DNA of 38,333 bases, from positions 1 to 38,333 of the forward strand of contig JAKDRW010000016.1 in the NCBI GenBank assembly GCA_030454225.1, in the 5' to 3' direction. Positions within the stretch are counted from its first letter, which is position 1, and the number at the start of each line of letters is the position of its first letter. The notes under the pieces are model-generated. The model was not told the origin of the DNA and ran no database searches. It saw only the letters and a program-made list of their open reading frames with translations. Below are positions 1 to 9,287 of this stretch, piece by piece. This stretch comes from Vreelandella subglaciescola. GTDB lineage: Bacteria > Pseudomonadota > Gammaproteobacteria > Pseudomonadales > Halomonadaceae. The position numbers were made by a program, and so were the translations under genes.

Positions 1-72
1 CCCGTATCCCCCGCCGCGGCGCCCGGGGTTGCCCGGCGGGGGGGCGGCCCACCCCGCGGGGGCCCGGGGTTT
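1..72. other. Low-complexity, probably unreliable contig-end sequence
   Basis: The first ~72 bases are almost pure G/C homopolymer blocks. The TorD reading frame coming from the right is convincing down to about position 75. Read beyond that it gives a proline/glycine/arginine string unlike TorD, where an acidic, hydrophobic continuation is expected. I read this as sequencing or assembly error at a contig end, not biology. Confidence 0.6.
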
Positions 73-356
73 TTGGCTCTATACAGCGACGCGTAAAGCG
101 GCGCGCCGCCGTGGGCATCGACCAGAAACAGCTCGGCGAAGTCGGCGGCCAGCTCGAGCTGCGGCGCGGGCAGCAGCGCAAGCCCCTTAAGCGCCTGCTC
201 GACGCGCGCGGTGTCGTGCTCAAGCCCACCGTCGCGCAGCGCACCGAACAGCGGCGCCGCCTCGCCCTGGCGATAGCGCGTCAGCATGGCGTCGTCGAGC
301 TCGGCGCTCAACAGCGTAGCCAGCCAGCGGCACAGCACGGCGGCGTCTTCGCTCAT
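1..356 (-). CDS. torD: TorD-family molybdoenzyme chaperone, N-terminal part (partial)
   Basis: The reading frame starts with ATG at 354-356 and runs off the left edge, so only about 95 N-terminal residues are visible. They form a helical, Leu/Ala-rich segment, followed by [14 protein letters not shown] and PLYASLYR. This matches the TorD/DmsD pattern of an F-x-x-LF segment followed by PYESVYR. TorD chaperones bind the apo-TorA twin-arginine leader and keep the enzyme ready for molybdenum cofactor insertion. The start codon overlaps the torA stop (ATGA at 353-356), implying translational coupling. The last ~24 codons (below ~72) are not trustworthy. Confidence 0.8.
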   Translation of the reverse strand, partial: MSEDAAVLCRWLATLLSAELDDAMLTRYRQGEAAPLFGALRDGGLEHDTARVEQALKGLALLPAPQLELAADFAELFLVDAHGGAPLYASLYRAKNPGPPRGGPPPRRATPGAAAGDT

Positions 357-2851
357 AGCTTCACCTCTTCGGGGCCGCCAAACGAGGTGACCGCGGGTGC
401 TTCGCCTTCAAAACGCTCGATCTCCACCACGCAGGTGTTGGGGCTCGGCGCCTGGGCAAGCCGGGAGGTGCCGACGTCGATGGTCAGGGTATTGGGGTCG
501 CCGTAGGTATCCAGCGCGCCGATTTCCGGCCCGACGGGGCCGTACCAGGCGCCTTCCTGCAGGCGTATTACCCCGGACGGGAAGTTATCCGAGACCACCG
601 CGCCTGCCAGCAGCTGGCCGCGATCGTTGAACACGCGCACCAGATCGCCGTCCTCGATGCCGCGCTTTTGCGCGTCTTCGGGGCCGATATACAGCGGCTC
701 GCGCCCCTGCACCGCGTAGGTGGCGCGCAGCTCCTCGGATTCGCACATCTGCGAGTGCAGGCGCTTGTCCGGGTGTACCGACTGTAGCCACAGCGGGAAG
801 CGATCGGAATTGGGCCCGCCGTGGGAGCGCTCGGCTTTTTCCATCCACGTTGGGTGCGAGCGGCAGTCGTCGTAGCCGAAACGGCCGATCTTGCGGCTGG
901 ATATTTCGATAAAACCCGACGGCGTGCCCAGCGCGTGGACTTCGGGCTCGTTGCGAAAATCGGCGTGACGTACCCAGTTTTCGCCGCGGCCGAAGTCGAC
1001 GTAGCCGTCCGCCCAGAAGGTGTCGAAATCGGGCATGCCTGAGTCGGTATCATGCCCGCCGGTGGCCGGCCTGAACGTCTTGTTGTCTTCGCGGCATGCG
1101 TCGTAGAGCTTTTTCACCCAGCCCATTTCATCCAGCCCGCGGCGGTATTCTTCGGCGCGGCCAAAGCGCCGGCAAAGGTCGGTGAAGATGTCAAAGTCGC
1201 TGCGCGAGTGGAACAGCGGATCGACGAGTTTTTTCATTGCGATCACGCCGCGGTTCGAATAGGTGCCGTAAATATCGATATCGTTGCGCTCAAACTGGGT
1301 GCAGGCGGGCAGCACCAGGTCAGAGAAGCGGCAGGTGGCGTTCCACGAGTAGTCGATGGTGACCACCGACTCGAGGTTATGGAAGGCCTTTTTCATGCGG
1401 TTGTGGTCCTGGTGGTGGTGCCAGGGGTTACAGCCGCTGAAAATGCACATGCGGATATCGGGGTACGTCACCTCGCTGCCGTTATACTGGATTTTCTCGC
1501 CGGGGTTGAGGATCGCATCGATCCAGCGCGCGACGGGAATGGTCGAGCTGGCGCCGTTGAAGTCGTCGTTGTCGTGCTCGGGCGTTTTGCCCGCATCCAC
1601 GTTGCGCGGGAAGGCCCCCGGCGCGCTGGCGCCCGATTCGGGCACGCCGATCGAGCTGTAATGGTGACCGTAGCTGATACCGCCGCCGGGCAGGCCGATC
1701 TGACCCAGCATGCTAGCGATAACCGCGCCCATCCAGTAGGGCTGCTCGCCGTGCTGCTGGCGCTGGATCGCCCAGCCGAACAGCAGCTGGGTACGCTCGC
1801 CGGCGAGCAGGCGGGCAAACTCGCGGATTTTATCGGCCTCAACGCCGCAGATCGCCGCCGCCCACTCGGGGGTTTTCTCTTCGCCGTCGTCGCCTTTGCC
1901 CTGCACGTAGTCGATGAAATCATCGAAGCCCAGCGCGTAGGCTTCGATAAACTCGGGGTCGTATAGCGCTTCGTTATACAGCGTGTGGGCGATCCCCAGC
2001 ATGAAGGCGACATCGGTCATGGGGTTGACGTAGAGCTGCTCACCGCCCAGGTGGTCTTGGGTTTTGGTGCGCACCGGATCAACGCTGATCAGGCGAATGC
2101 TGCCTTCGTCGACCTTGGCCTTGAGCTGCTCCAGGTAGGCAAACGACTCGTGGGTTTCGCAGTTCCAGCCGACCTGCAGGTTTTTGTACAGGTCGTTGCC
2201 CCAAAGCACCACCGTCTTGCTGTGCTCAAGGATCAGCGGCCAGGACGTGCCCTGGCTATAGACTTCGGTCGAGCCCAGCACGTAGGGCAGAATCACCTGC
2301 CCCGCGCCGGTGGAATAGTCGCCGACCTTTTTGACGAAATTGCCGTGCATGCCCACCGCGCGCTGCATATGATTGCCGCAGCTGTGTATCTGGCCGGTCT
2401 GGCGCCAGCCGGTGGCGCCGGCGTAAAGCCCTTCGGGGCCGTGCTCGGTTTGCACGCGCTCCAGCTCTTCATGAAAAAGGTCCAGCGCGGCGTCCCACGT
2501 CAGGCGCACAAAGCGGTTGTCGCCGCGGGTTTTGCGCTCGCCCTTGTGGCGGTTTTTCAACCATTCAAGGCGCACCATCGGGTAGCGAATACGCGAAGGA
2601 TTATAGATCAGCCCCTTGATGCCCTTTAGCATTTCGGTGGGGTATTCATCGGCGCCGAACGCTTCGATTTCCGTCACCCGGCCCCCCTTCACCAGGGCGT
2701 TCATCGCCCCCCAGTGGGAGCCGGCGGTTTTCCACACGCCCTGCTCGGTGACGCCGGCCACGGCGGCCTGGGCCAAAAGCCCCGGACCAATCAACGACGC
2801 GGCAGATCCCACCGCGCTCCCTTTGAGGAAGCTTCTACGGCTCATTGTCAT
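353..2851 (-). CDS. torA: Trimethylamine-N-oxide reductase, periplasmic molybdoenzyme
   Basis: This 832-residue protein is close in length to E. coli TorA (about 848). It begins with a twin-arginine leader (SRRSFLKG at residues 4-11, then a hydrophobic stretch ending near AQAAVA), so it is exported folded by Tat. It is a DMSO-reductase-family enzyme using bis-MGD. Ser180 in the [10 protein letters not shown] segment is the expected molybdenum ligand, and GATGWRQTG and [15 protein letters not shown] are family signatures. It reduces TMAO (possibly other N/S-oxides) to the amine, taking electrons from TorC. An AAGGAGGT ribosome site lies 5 nt before the chosen ATG. It lies between torC (9 nt away) and torD (overlap). 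BisC/DorA-type specificity cannot be excluded, but the torC neighbour favours TorA. Confidence 0.93.
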   Translation of the reverse strand: MTMSRRSFLKGSAVGSAASLIGPGLLAQAAVAGVTEQGVWKTAGSHWGAMNALVKGGRVTEIEAFGADEYPTEMLKGIKGLIYNPSRIRYPMVRLEWLKNRHKGERKTRGDNRFVRLTWDAALDLFHEELERVQTEHGPEGLYAGATGWRQTGQIHSCGNHMQRAVGMHGNFVKKVGDYSTGAGQVILPYVLGSTEVYSQGTSWPLILEHSKTVVLWGNDLYKNLQVGWNCETHESFAYLEQLKAKVDEGSIRLISVDPVRTKTQDHLGGEQLYVNPMTDVAFMLGIAHTLYNEALYDPEFIEAYALGFDDFIDYVQGKGDDGEEKTPEWAAAICGVEADKIREFARLLAGERTQLLFGWAIQRQQHGEQPYWMGAVIASMLGQIGLPGGGISYGHHYSSIGVPESGASAPGAFPRNVDAGKTPEHDNDDFNGASSTIPVARWIDAILNPGEKIQYNGSEVTYPDIRMCIFSGCNPWHHHQDHNRMKKAFHNLESVVTIDYSWNATCRFSDLVLPACTQFERNDIDIYGTYSNRGVIAMKKLVDPLFHSRSDFDIFTDLCRRFGRAEEYRRGLDEMGWVKKLYDACREDNKTFRPATGGHDTDSGMPDFDTFWADGYVDFGRGENWVRHADFRNEPEVHALGTPSGFIEISSRKIGRFGYDDCRSHPTWMEKAERSHGGPNSDRFPLWLQSVHPDKRLHSQMCESEELRATYAVQGREPLYIGPEDAQKRGIEDGDLVRVFNDRGQLLAGAVVSDNFPSGVIRLQEGAWYGPVGPEIGALDTYGDPNTLTIDVGTSRLAQAPSPNTCVVEIERFEGEAPAVTSFGGPEEVKL

Positions 2852-2860
2852 ACGACCTCC

Positions 2861-4075
2861 TTAACGCTCAGCGGCTTGTCCGTCGTCAACGTTTTGTCCG
2901 TCGTCGACATAGTCGGACGAGTGCTTTTGCAGATACTTAAGTACCAGCGACTGGGTCGGGCCGTCCATATTGGTAAAGCCCACCATGCCCGAAAACATCG
3001 CCGGCCAGGTGTTGGCGTCAAAATGCTCGGGGTCGGGCTCGGAGTGACACACGCTGCAGCCGTCGTGATAAATTTCGCTGGCGGTATCCCATAGTGCGTC
3101 GCGCCCCTTCAGGTAGGCGCCCTTCTTGGCCCACAGCTCGGCGGTCACTTTGGCCCAGGGCAGGCCGGTCAGGTCGTCCTCCTTGCGCTCCCGGGTAGCG
3201 ACCAGCGACTCATCCTGGGCGGCGTCCTTGTCCAGCACGGCGTTGGTGATGTTCTGGCCAAAGTCTTCGTAGAACACGCGGCCAAAGCCTTTTTCTTTAC
3301 GCCAGCCGGGAATTTCCAGTTTGACGCTGCCGCCTTGGGTTTCGAGCACGGCCACCTCGGTGGCGATAGTCAGATGACCGACAAGCTCGGTCAGCTCGGC
3401 GTCGCGGTAAAGGTCGACCGACTCGGCGCTGTAATACGGGGTGTCTTTATTCGCGCTTACCGAGGTGGCGTCATTGAGCAGATCGGCCAGCAGCGGGTTG
3501 CCGCCCTTGTTCATTTCTTCGGGCAGGTGGTGAGCGATGCCCTTGTGACAGTTCAGGCAGCTTTGGTCGCGCTCGGCGGCGGGTTTCATGAAGCGGCGCG
3601 CCTTATCCGACATAAGCTCCCAGTCCATGCTGTCGTAGTCGTGGCAGTTGCGGCATTCCTGCGAGCCGTTGGCGTCAAAACGCGCCCACTCGTGCTGGGC
3701 CAGCTCCAGGCGCTTGCCCTCAAATTTTTCCGGCGTGTTGATGGTGCCAAAAATCGCCCCCCAGACTTCTTTGCTGGCCTGCATCTTGCGCGCAATTTTT
3801 GCCGTCCATTCGTGGGGCACGTGGCAGTCGGAGCAGATCGCGCGCACCCCGGAGCGGTTTGACCAGTGAACGGTTTCCTGCAGCTCCTGGTAGACGTTGT
3901 CTTCCATTTCATGGCAGCTAACGCAAAACTTTTCCGTGTTGGTGACTTCCATCGCCGTGTTAAAGCCGCCCCAAAAAATCACTCCGGCAATAAAGCTGAC
4001 AATAATAATCACGCCCAGGCTGATATGCACAGGCGGTCGTTTTAACGTATTCCACAGCGTACTGATTATCTTCAT
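2861..4075 (-). CDS. torC: Pentaheme c-type cytochrome TorC, quinol dehydrogenase
   Basis: The 404-residue product has one N-terminal membrane anchor (about residues 18-38) followed by a NapC/NirT domain. Five CxxCH haem sites begin at residues 51 (CVSCH), 81 (CSDCH), 141 (CRNCH), 173 (CLNCH) and, after a ~165-residue spacer, 340 (CSVCH). Four haems in a NapC module plus one C-terminal haem is the TorC/TorY layout. The protein takes electrons from menaquinol/ubiquinol in the inner membrane and passes them to TorA in the periplasm. It lies 45 nt after torE and 9 nt before torA. Cytochrome c maturation (Ccm) is required but is not encoded here. Confidence 0.94.
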   Translation of the reverse strand: MKIISTLWNTLKRPPVHISLGVIIIVSFIAGVIFWGGFNTAMEVTNTEKFCVSCHEMEDNVYQELQETVHWSNRSGVRAICSDCHVPHEWTAKIARKMQASKEVWGAIFGTINTPEKFEGKRLELAQHEWARFDANGSQECRNCHDYDSMDWELMSDKARRFMKPAAERDQSCLNCHKGIAHHLPEEMNKGGNPLLADLLNDATSVSANKDTPYYSAESVDLYRDAELTELVGHLTIATEVAVLETQGGSVKLEIPGWRKEKGFGRVFYEDFGQNITNAVLDKDAAQDESLVATRERKEDDLTGLPWAKVTAELWAKKGAYLKGRDALWDTASEIYHDGCSVCHSEPDPEHFDANTWPAMFSGMVGFTNMDGPTQSLVLKYLQKHSSDYVDDGQNVDDGQAAER

Positions 4076-4120
4076 ACCGCGTATCCCCTGAATGCCCGAC
4101 TGGCGTATAAAACCGACGGT

Positions 4121-4300
4121 TTAGCCGCCGTGTCCCGGAGGCCCAAGCACAAAAACTTGCAGCATCCATACGATAAAGCCATAGCCTCCGACCACGGCCA
4201 CGCTGAGCACGGGCACAACTACTGCGATAACAAATAAAAATGCCATCCACTCGCGCAGCTTGCTGCTGCCGGTTTCTTGCCGACTATTGGTGTCTGCCAT
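4121..4300 (-). CDS. torE: TorE/NapE-family small membrane protein
   Basis: The 59-residue protein has a polar N-terminus (MADTNSRQETGSSKLREW) and one long hydrophobic segment (about residues 20-50), then a short tail GPPGHGG. This is the NapE/TorE pattern, and torE heads the torECAD operon in Shewanella. Its precise role is unknown; a membrane accessory function for the respiratory chain is assumed. I chose the ATG at 4298-4300 because GGGGGA precedes it by about 7 nt and the conserved block begins there. A longer reading frame reaches 4381, but its extra 27 residues are basic and show no similarity to the family. Confidence 0.82.
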   Translation of the reverse strand: MADTNSRQETGSSKLREWMAFLFVIAVVVPVLSVAVVGGYGFIVWMLQVFVLGPPGHGG

Positions 4301-4398
4301 GCTGTCCCCCTTGGCTAACCTCGATTGCCTCCGCCGCGTCGGGCGCTGCAAGTCCGCTATAGCGCCTTGCCCTACCGGCACGGCGCGCTAACTGAGCC

Positions 4399-4426
4399 AT
4401 TATAATGTTTGGCTTTTATCGCTAAA
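4399..4426 (-). promoter_or_regulatory. Candidate promoter of the torECAD operon
   Basis: On the minus strand a consensus -10 TATAAT (plus-strand 4399-4404) is preceded after 16 nt by TTTAGC (4421-4426) as a weak -35. The predicted start lies about 90 nt before torE. The poor -35 suggests an activator such as TorR. I see no FNR/ANR-type TTGAT-N4-ATCAA box close to it. Confidence 0.45.
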
Positions 4427-4485
4427 TATTATGTCAGCCTTTATTAATAGAATAAAAAGGTGCTTTGGATGCATCTTACCTACGC

Positions 4486-4513
4486 ACAAAAATGCCGGCA
4501 CAAAGGCCGGCAA
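4486..4513 (-). terminator. Rho-independent terminator of the MFS gene
   Basis: The inverted repeat TGCCGGC / GCCGGCA (4493-4499 and 4506-4512) has a 6-nt loop. On the minus strand it is followed by a T-run (complement of 4488-4492). It lies about 50 nt after the MFS stop codon and separates that gene from the tor promoter. Confidence 0.8.
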
Positions 4514-4560
4514 TAATAAAGTCTCAGCGCGTCAGCTATACCTGCACCGGAGCAGGTGAC

Positions 4561-5757
4561 TCAGCCCCAACGCCGCGCGTTGCGCAGCACCAGCACCAGC
4601 GCCACGGCGCACAAAAGCGCGGCCAGGCCGGCAAAGCCCGCGCCGGTGGCCACCAGCCCCAGCCAGTGAGTAGCAAGCCCGATGCCCACCACCGGAATAG
4701 ACAGCGCCACGTAGGCGACGACAAAAAATGCCGAGGTCACGGCACCGCGCTGAGCTGCCGGGCAGGCCGCGGCCACGGCCCCAAGCCCCGCACGAAAGCC
4801 GATGCCCTGACCCATACCGGCAATCAGCGCACCGCAGAAAAACACCGTGATTAAATGGGTAACAATCCCCGTGCCGATCATTGAGGCCCCCAGCAGCAGG
4901 CACGCGCAGCCCAGCGGCAGGCGCCACTGCGGCGCTACCCGCCCCTGCAATGACTGCCCCAGCGTCGAGGCAAAAAACACCAGGCAAACCACCAGTCCAA
5001 TCACCGCCAAATTGGGCTCGCCCAGCACTTCCTGCATAAAGGCCGGCGCCATGGAGTTGAAAAACCCCAGCACGGCAAAGCCGACAAAGCCCACCAGCGC
5101 GGCCGGCAAAAACACGCCGCGCACCTCTCGGGGCAAACTTAAGCGCTGTACCCGCAAATCCGGCCTGGCAGCGCGGGTGACGGTTTCCGGCACGCACCAT
5201 ACAAGCCCCATGGCGAGGGCCAGCATGACCAGATGCAGCGCGTAGGAAAGCTCGAGCGGCGCGGGCAACCAGGTGACCAGTATGCCGGCCACCAACGGGC
5301 CAAGCCCCAGCCCGCCCATGTTCACCGCGGTGGCGGCAAGCGTTGCCCTGGGCTTCCATTCCTGCGGGGCCAGCTCAATCACCGCAACCGTCGCCGTGCC
5401 GGTAAAAATGCCCGCCGATATGCCCGAGATCACCCGGCCCAAAAGCAGCATTCCCAGGCTATCGCCGGCAAGAAAAATCGCGTCGCTTAGCGCGGCAAAC
5501 AGCATGCCGGCAAACAGCATGGGCCGGCGACCCAGCTGGTCGGACCAGCGCCCGGTAACCACCAGCGCGCCAATCACGCCGATGGCGTAAACGGCAAAAA
5601 TCACCGTGATAATCAGCTGGGAAAAGCCATATTCAGCCTGATAAATTGGGTACAGCGGGGTGGGCAGCGTAGTGCCCAGCATCACCACCAGAAAGGCAAA
5701 CGCCGGGCCCAGAAAGGTCAGCGGCGCTGGCTGATGGGAGTTCGACAATGCGGGCAT
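4561..5757 (-). CDS. Major facilitator superfamily transporter
   Basis: About 398 residues form roughly 12 hydrophobic segments. An MFS loop-2/3 signature (VTGRWSDQLGRRPML) follows the second helix, and RVISGISAGIFTGTA lies in helix 4-5. These are features of the drug:H+ antiporter/sugar-efflux MFS groups. The substrate cannot be told from sequence. The start was set at ATG 5755-5757 (MPALSNSHQ), preceded by AGGA, because upstream in-frame residues are polar and unlike a transporter N-terminus. It is a single-gene unit with its own terminator. The 5758-5956 gap holds its promoter region, with an imperfect palindrome around 5777-5802 that could bind a regulator. Confidence 0.85.
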   Translation of the reverse strand: MPALSNSHQPAPLTFLGPAFAFLVVMLGTTLPTPLYPIYQAEYGFSQLIITVIFAVYAIGVIGALVVTGRWSDQLGRRPMLFAGMLFAALSDAIFLAGDSLGMLLLGRVISGISAGIFTGTATVAVIELAPQEWKPRATLAATAVNMGGLGLGPLVAGILVTWLPAPLELSYALHLVMLALAMGLVWCVPETVTRAARPDLRVQRLSLPREVRGVFLPAALVGFVGFAVLGFFNSMAPAFMQEVLGEPNLAVIGLVVCLVFFASTLGQSLQGRVAPQWRLPLGCACLLLGASMIGTGIVTHLITVFFCGALIAGMGQGIGFRAGLGAVAAACPAAQRGAVTSAFFVVAYVALSIPVVGIGLATHWLGLVATGAGFAGLAALLCAVALVLVLRNARRWG

Positions 5758-5956
5758 ATCCAGTCCTAGGGAGAATGTTAGTCTGTTAACGCCAACCGAC
5801 ACTAGATCACGAGTCTGCAGCGCGCAATGCTCTTTACACAGCGCCGAAGCCGGAGGGCCAAAGACGAGATGGCGAGCCTGGAAAACGACGGTCAATCGAC
5901 AGGAATCGGCTGACAAAACGAGTCAGCCAATTCCAGTGAGAGGTCGCAAAATGCGT

Positions 5957-7270
5957 TTAGGCTTCTGTTTCGTCCTCCAGCACAACGGCTTCACGCCCGG
6001 GCAAAATGCCGCTCAGAACCAGCGCCACCAGTGAGCCTGTGGTAATGCCGGATGCCAGCGCCACCTTGGCAAACTCCGGCAGATAGTTGAGCAGCTCCGG
6101 GCGCACGGTGACCGCCATACCCGAGCCTATGCTGACCGCGATAATCAGCATGTTGCGCTTGTTAAACTCAATCCGTGACAACATGCTGATGCCGGCCGAG
6201 ATAATCATGGCGAACATGACCAGGCCTGCGCCCCCCAGCACCGGCAGCGGAATCGCCACCACCAAAGCTCCCAGTACCGGGAACAGGCCCGCCAGAATCA
6301 GCATACCTCCGGTAATCGCAACAACATGACGGCTGGCCACGCCGGAAATCGCCACGATGCCTACGTTCTGCGAAAAAGAGGAAAATGGCGTCGTAGAAAA
6401 CACCGACGCCAGGGCGGAACCCAGGCCGTCACACAAAATGCCGCTAGACAGCTTCTTGCCCGTTAGCTTGCGGTGGGTAGCATCGGACAGCGCCAGAAAA
6501 TCGCCGGTGGATTCCATAATGGTCACCAGATAGGCGACGCTCATCCCGATAATGCCGCTAATCGGAAAGCTCAGGCCAAAGTGCAGCGGACTGGGCAAGG
6601 CGACCGCAGAGGCTTCCTTGACCGGGCTAAAATCCACCAGCCCAAACACCATGCACACCACAAAACCCACGACGATACCAATCACCACCGCCGCCGCTGC
6701 CAGAATGCCGCGCCCCCACTGTGACAGAGCAATCACCAGCGCCAAAACAAACAGTCCAATCATCAGGTTAGCGGGCTTGGCATAACCTTCGTCCCCCACC
6801 TGGCCGCCGGCCAGCCAGTCGACCGCGACAGGGATCAGCGAAAGGCCAATCAGGGTCACAACCGTACCGGTGACAACCGGCGGAAACAGCTTGCGGATAA
6901 AAGGCATGAAAAAACTGCCCACAATCATCACCAGCGATGCCACCAGCGCCGAGCCCAGAATACCCGCCACGCCATGCTCAAACCCTATGGCAATGGATAC
7001 GCCCACAAAGGTAAAGCTGGTGCCCATCACGCACGGCAATCGAATGCCCACCGGCCCTGCGCCCTTGCACTGCAGAATCGTTACAACGCCCGACACCAGC
7101 ATCGCTGCATTCACCAGGATCACCATATCCTGGGTGGGCAGCCCCAAAACGCCGCCAACCACCAGAGGTACGGCAATAATGGCGCCCAGAGCGGCAAGCA
7201 AATGCTGAGCCGCGAGCAACACTGAGATGGGCAGGGGTGGCTTATCTTCCACTTGATACATCAGTTCCAT
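5957..7270 (-). CDS. NCS2-family purine (xanthine/urate-type) permease
   Basis: The 437-residue, many-helix membrane protein carries NCS2 signatures. These include PPVVTGTVVTLIGLSLIP, the helix-8 ESTGDFLALSD segment with the conserved Glu, and the helix-10 motif FSQNVGIVAISGVASR (Q-N-x-G). NCS2 proteins import nucleobases with protons or Na+. The QNVG form and sequence style suggest xanthine or uric acid rather than uracil, but substrate assignment is inference. The ATG at 7268-7270 has AAGGAG 6 nt upstream. It stands alone between recJ and the MFS gene. A 22-bp palindrome 127-148 bp upstream is a possible operator. Confidence 0.88.
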   Translation of the reverse strand: MELMYQVEDKPPLPISVLLAAQHLLAALGAIIAVPLVVGGVLGLPTQDMVILVNAAMLVSGVVTILQCKGAGPVGIRLPCVMGTSFTFVGVSIAIGFEHGVAGILGSALVASLVMIVGSFFMPFIRKLFPPVVTGTVVTLIGLSLIPVAVDWLAGGQVGDEGYAKPANLMIGLFVLALVIALSQWGRGILAAAAVVIGIVVGFVVCMVFGLVDFSPVKEASAVALPSPLHFGLSFPISGIIGMSVAYLVTIMESTGDFLALSDATHRKLTGKKLSSGILCDGLGSALASVFSTTPFSSFSQNVGIVAISGVASRHVVAITGGMLILAGLFPVLGALVVAIPLPVLGGAGLVMFAMIISAGISMLSRIEFNKRNMLIIAVSIGSGMAVTVRPELLNYLPEFAKVALASGITTGSLVALVLSGILPGREAVVLEDETEA

Positions 7271-7396
7271 AACTTACTCCTTGAGCTCCGGAACGACCGG
7301 CATTGTTGTTATTTCCCCACAGGGCTCACTTTGCGCGCTGCGGGCTTCCCTGAAATCTACCAGAAGAACAGAAATGGCGTCCCCGATTCGTTTGTA

Positions 7397-7418
7397 GTGG
7401 CCAAATATTTTTGGCCAC
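7397..7418. promoter_or_regulatory. Perfect 22-bp palindrome upstream of the purine permease
   Basis: Arms GTGGCCAAA (7397-7405) and TTTGGCCAC (7410-7418) flank 4 nt. No T-run follows on either strand, so a rho-independent terminator is unlikely. It sits in the 220-nt gap between recJ and the NCS2 gene and fits a dimeric repressor/activator site controlling the permease. Confidence 0.5.
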
Positions 7419-7490
7419 GGCCTTTTGAGCATTCCAGTGCCTCGCTTCGGCCGCATTGGGCGAAGGTGTAGCCATCTAGCCAATACAGCG

Positions 7491-9287
7491 TCACAGCGGC
7501 TCGGCGTGTTCGACCATCAGCTGCAGGCTTTCACGCCCACGATAGCGGTTGCGGTTGAGCTTGTAGGCACAGTGCAGGGTAGCGCCGACGCCAAAGGCAG
7601 GCAGCTCGCCGGGAGTCAGCGCGCGAAACCAGATGGCCTTGAGCGTCAGCGCGCCGGTGGAAAGCTCCATCATCAGGTGGGTGCCGTCGGCGCCCACCGG
7701 ACGTAGCGACTCGACGATAAAGCGCCCTTCAAACAGCGGCGGATCAAACTCGCGTCCGTAGGGGCCCAGCGCCTCGAGTTCGTCGAGGGTGGTAAGCGTC
7801 AGCGTGGCGGCGTCGAGCTCGCCGTCGGTCCACAGCCTGGGATAAAGCAGCGTATCGCCAAGCTGCTCGCCCACGGCCTGTAAAAACGCCGCCTTGAACG
7901 CGGCTAGCTGGGCCTCGGGCACGCCGATGCCGGCAGCCCCGCTGTGGCCGCCAAAGCGCGGCAGCGCCTCGGGGGCGAGCTCATGGGCGCGCTGCAGGGC
8001 ATCGCGCAGGTGCAGCCCGTCGATCGAGCGGCCGGAGCCGGTCAGCATATTGGGCGCCGCTGCACGGGTCAGCACCAGTGCCGGCCGGCCGTAGGCCTGC
8101 ACCAGCCTTGAGGCGACGATGCCTTGCACGCCCGGGTGGCCGTCTGCCACAAACACCACCACCGCCGGGGCGTCGGCGGTCAGCTCGGCAACCGCCAGCG
8201 CGCGCGCCTCGGTGGCCATTTCGGCCTCTATTGCCTTGCGCGACTGGTTGTCGTCTTCGAGCACGCTTAAATGCTGGCCTGCGGCGGCGTCGCTTTCGGC
8301 CAGCATGAAATTGAGCGCCTCGTAGGGATCATCGAGGCGCGAGCGGGCGTTGATTCGCGGCCCCATCTGAAACGCCAGGGTTTCGGCATTGAACGGCACG
8401 CTATCGGGCCCCAGCCGCTCGGCCATGGCGCGAAAGCACGGCGCGTCCATACGGTTGATCAGCGCAAGCCCCTGGCTGACCACCGCGCGGTTGGCGGGGC
8501 TGGCGCCAAGCGATACGCAGTCGGCCACGGTGCCCAGCGCCACATACGACAGCCACGGCGAGAGCTTGGGCGTGGCCGCAGGCAGCGCACCCCACTCGAT
8601 CAGCACGCCGCGGGCCAGCGACATCACAAGCCAGGCGACCATGCAGCCGGCAATCGTCGCATCGGGATAGTCGCAGTCTTGCCGGGTAGGGTTGACGCAG
8701 GCATACGCTGACGCCGGCGGGCCTTCTTCGGGCAGCGCGTGGTGATCGCTGACCACCACGTCGCTACCGGCCGCTTTGAGCCGCGCGATGCGCGGCTCGT
8801 CGGAGCTGCCGCAGTCGGCGGTGATCACCAGCGTCGGCCTGGGCGTTAGCGCCAGCGTGCGCTCTACCAGCGGCAGGCTGATGCCGTAGCCATCATGGAT
8901 GCGGTGGCCGATCAGGCTGTGGAGCTTGCTTTCGGGCACGCCGAAAAGCTCCACCAGCGTGCGCCGGATGACCACGTGCGAGGTAATGCCGTCGACGTCA
9001 TAGTCGGTCAGAATGCCGATCGACTCGTCATCAACCACGGCCTCGGCAATGCGCTCGGCGGCGCGACGCCCCTCGGCGAGTTTTTGCGGATGCGCCAGGT
9101 AGCGCAGGCTCGGCGCGACCAGCGGCATAAGCTCGCCTGCATAGCCCGGCAGGCGCGAGGCTAAAAGCCGCGCCTGAAGCTCGGAAAGCCCCTGCGCCTG
9201 GGCCCTGGCGTAAACCGCCGCATCGCGCGGCCGCGGCTGCAGCCGCGGCCGGGTCATGCTCTGAGGAAGCTCGGTCAGCGCGGTCAT
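7491..9287 (-). CDS. recJ: Single-stranded-DNA-specific 5'-3' exonuclease RecJ
   Basis: The 598-residue protein (usual ~577) is a DHH-superfamily nuclease. Metal-binding motifs are in order: DYDVDG at 95-100, ADCGSSDE at 157-164 and SDHH at 180-183. The DHHA1 region contains GRSIDGLHLRDAL and RFGGHSGAAG. RecJ degrades 5' ssDNA ends in RecF-pathway recombination, mismatch repair and stalled-fork processing. Its ATG overlaps the thrC stop by one base (TAATG), so it is probably co-translated as the last gene of the xerD-dsbC-hom-thrC-recJ run. In E. coli recJ follows xerD-dsbC directly; here hom-thrC lies between, as in pseudomonads. Confidence 0.96.
   Translation of the reverse strand: MTALTELPQSMTRPRLQPRPRDAAVYARAQAQGLSELQARLLASRLPGYAGELMPLVAPSLRYLAHPQKLAEGRRAAERIAEAVVDDESIGILTDYDVDGITSHVVIRRTLVELFGVPESKLHSLIGHRIHDGYGISLPLVERTLALTPRPTLVITADCGSSDEPRIARLKAAGSDVVVSDHHALPEEGPPASAYACVNPTRQDCDYPDATIAGCMVAWLVMSLARGVLIEWGALPAATPKLSPWLSYVALGTVADCVSLGASPANRAVVSQGLALINRMDAPCFRAMAERLGPDSVPFNAETLAFQMGPRINARSRLDDPYEALNFMLAESDAAAGQHLSVLEDDNQSRKAIEAEMATEARALAVAELTADAPAVVVFVADGHPGVQGIVASRLVQAYGRPALVLTRAAAPNMLTGSGRSIDGLHLRDALQRAHELAPEALPRFGGHSGAAGIGVPEAQLAAFKAAFLQAVGEQLGDTLLYPRLWTDGELDAATLTLTTLDELEALGPYGREFDPPLFEGRFIVESLRPVGADGTHLMMELSTGALTLKAIWFRALTPGELPAFGVGATLHCAYKLNRNRYRGRESLQLMVEHAEPL

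Noticed and set aside
1052..1966. Long plus-strand open frame (304 codons) inside torA
   Set aside because: Antisense shadow of a high-GC gene. The minus-strand torA frame has clear motifs, and this one has none.
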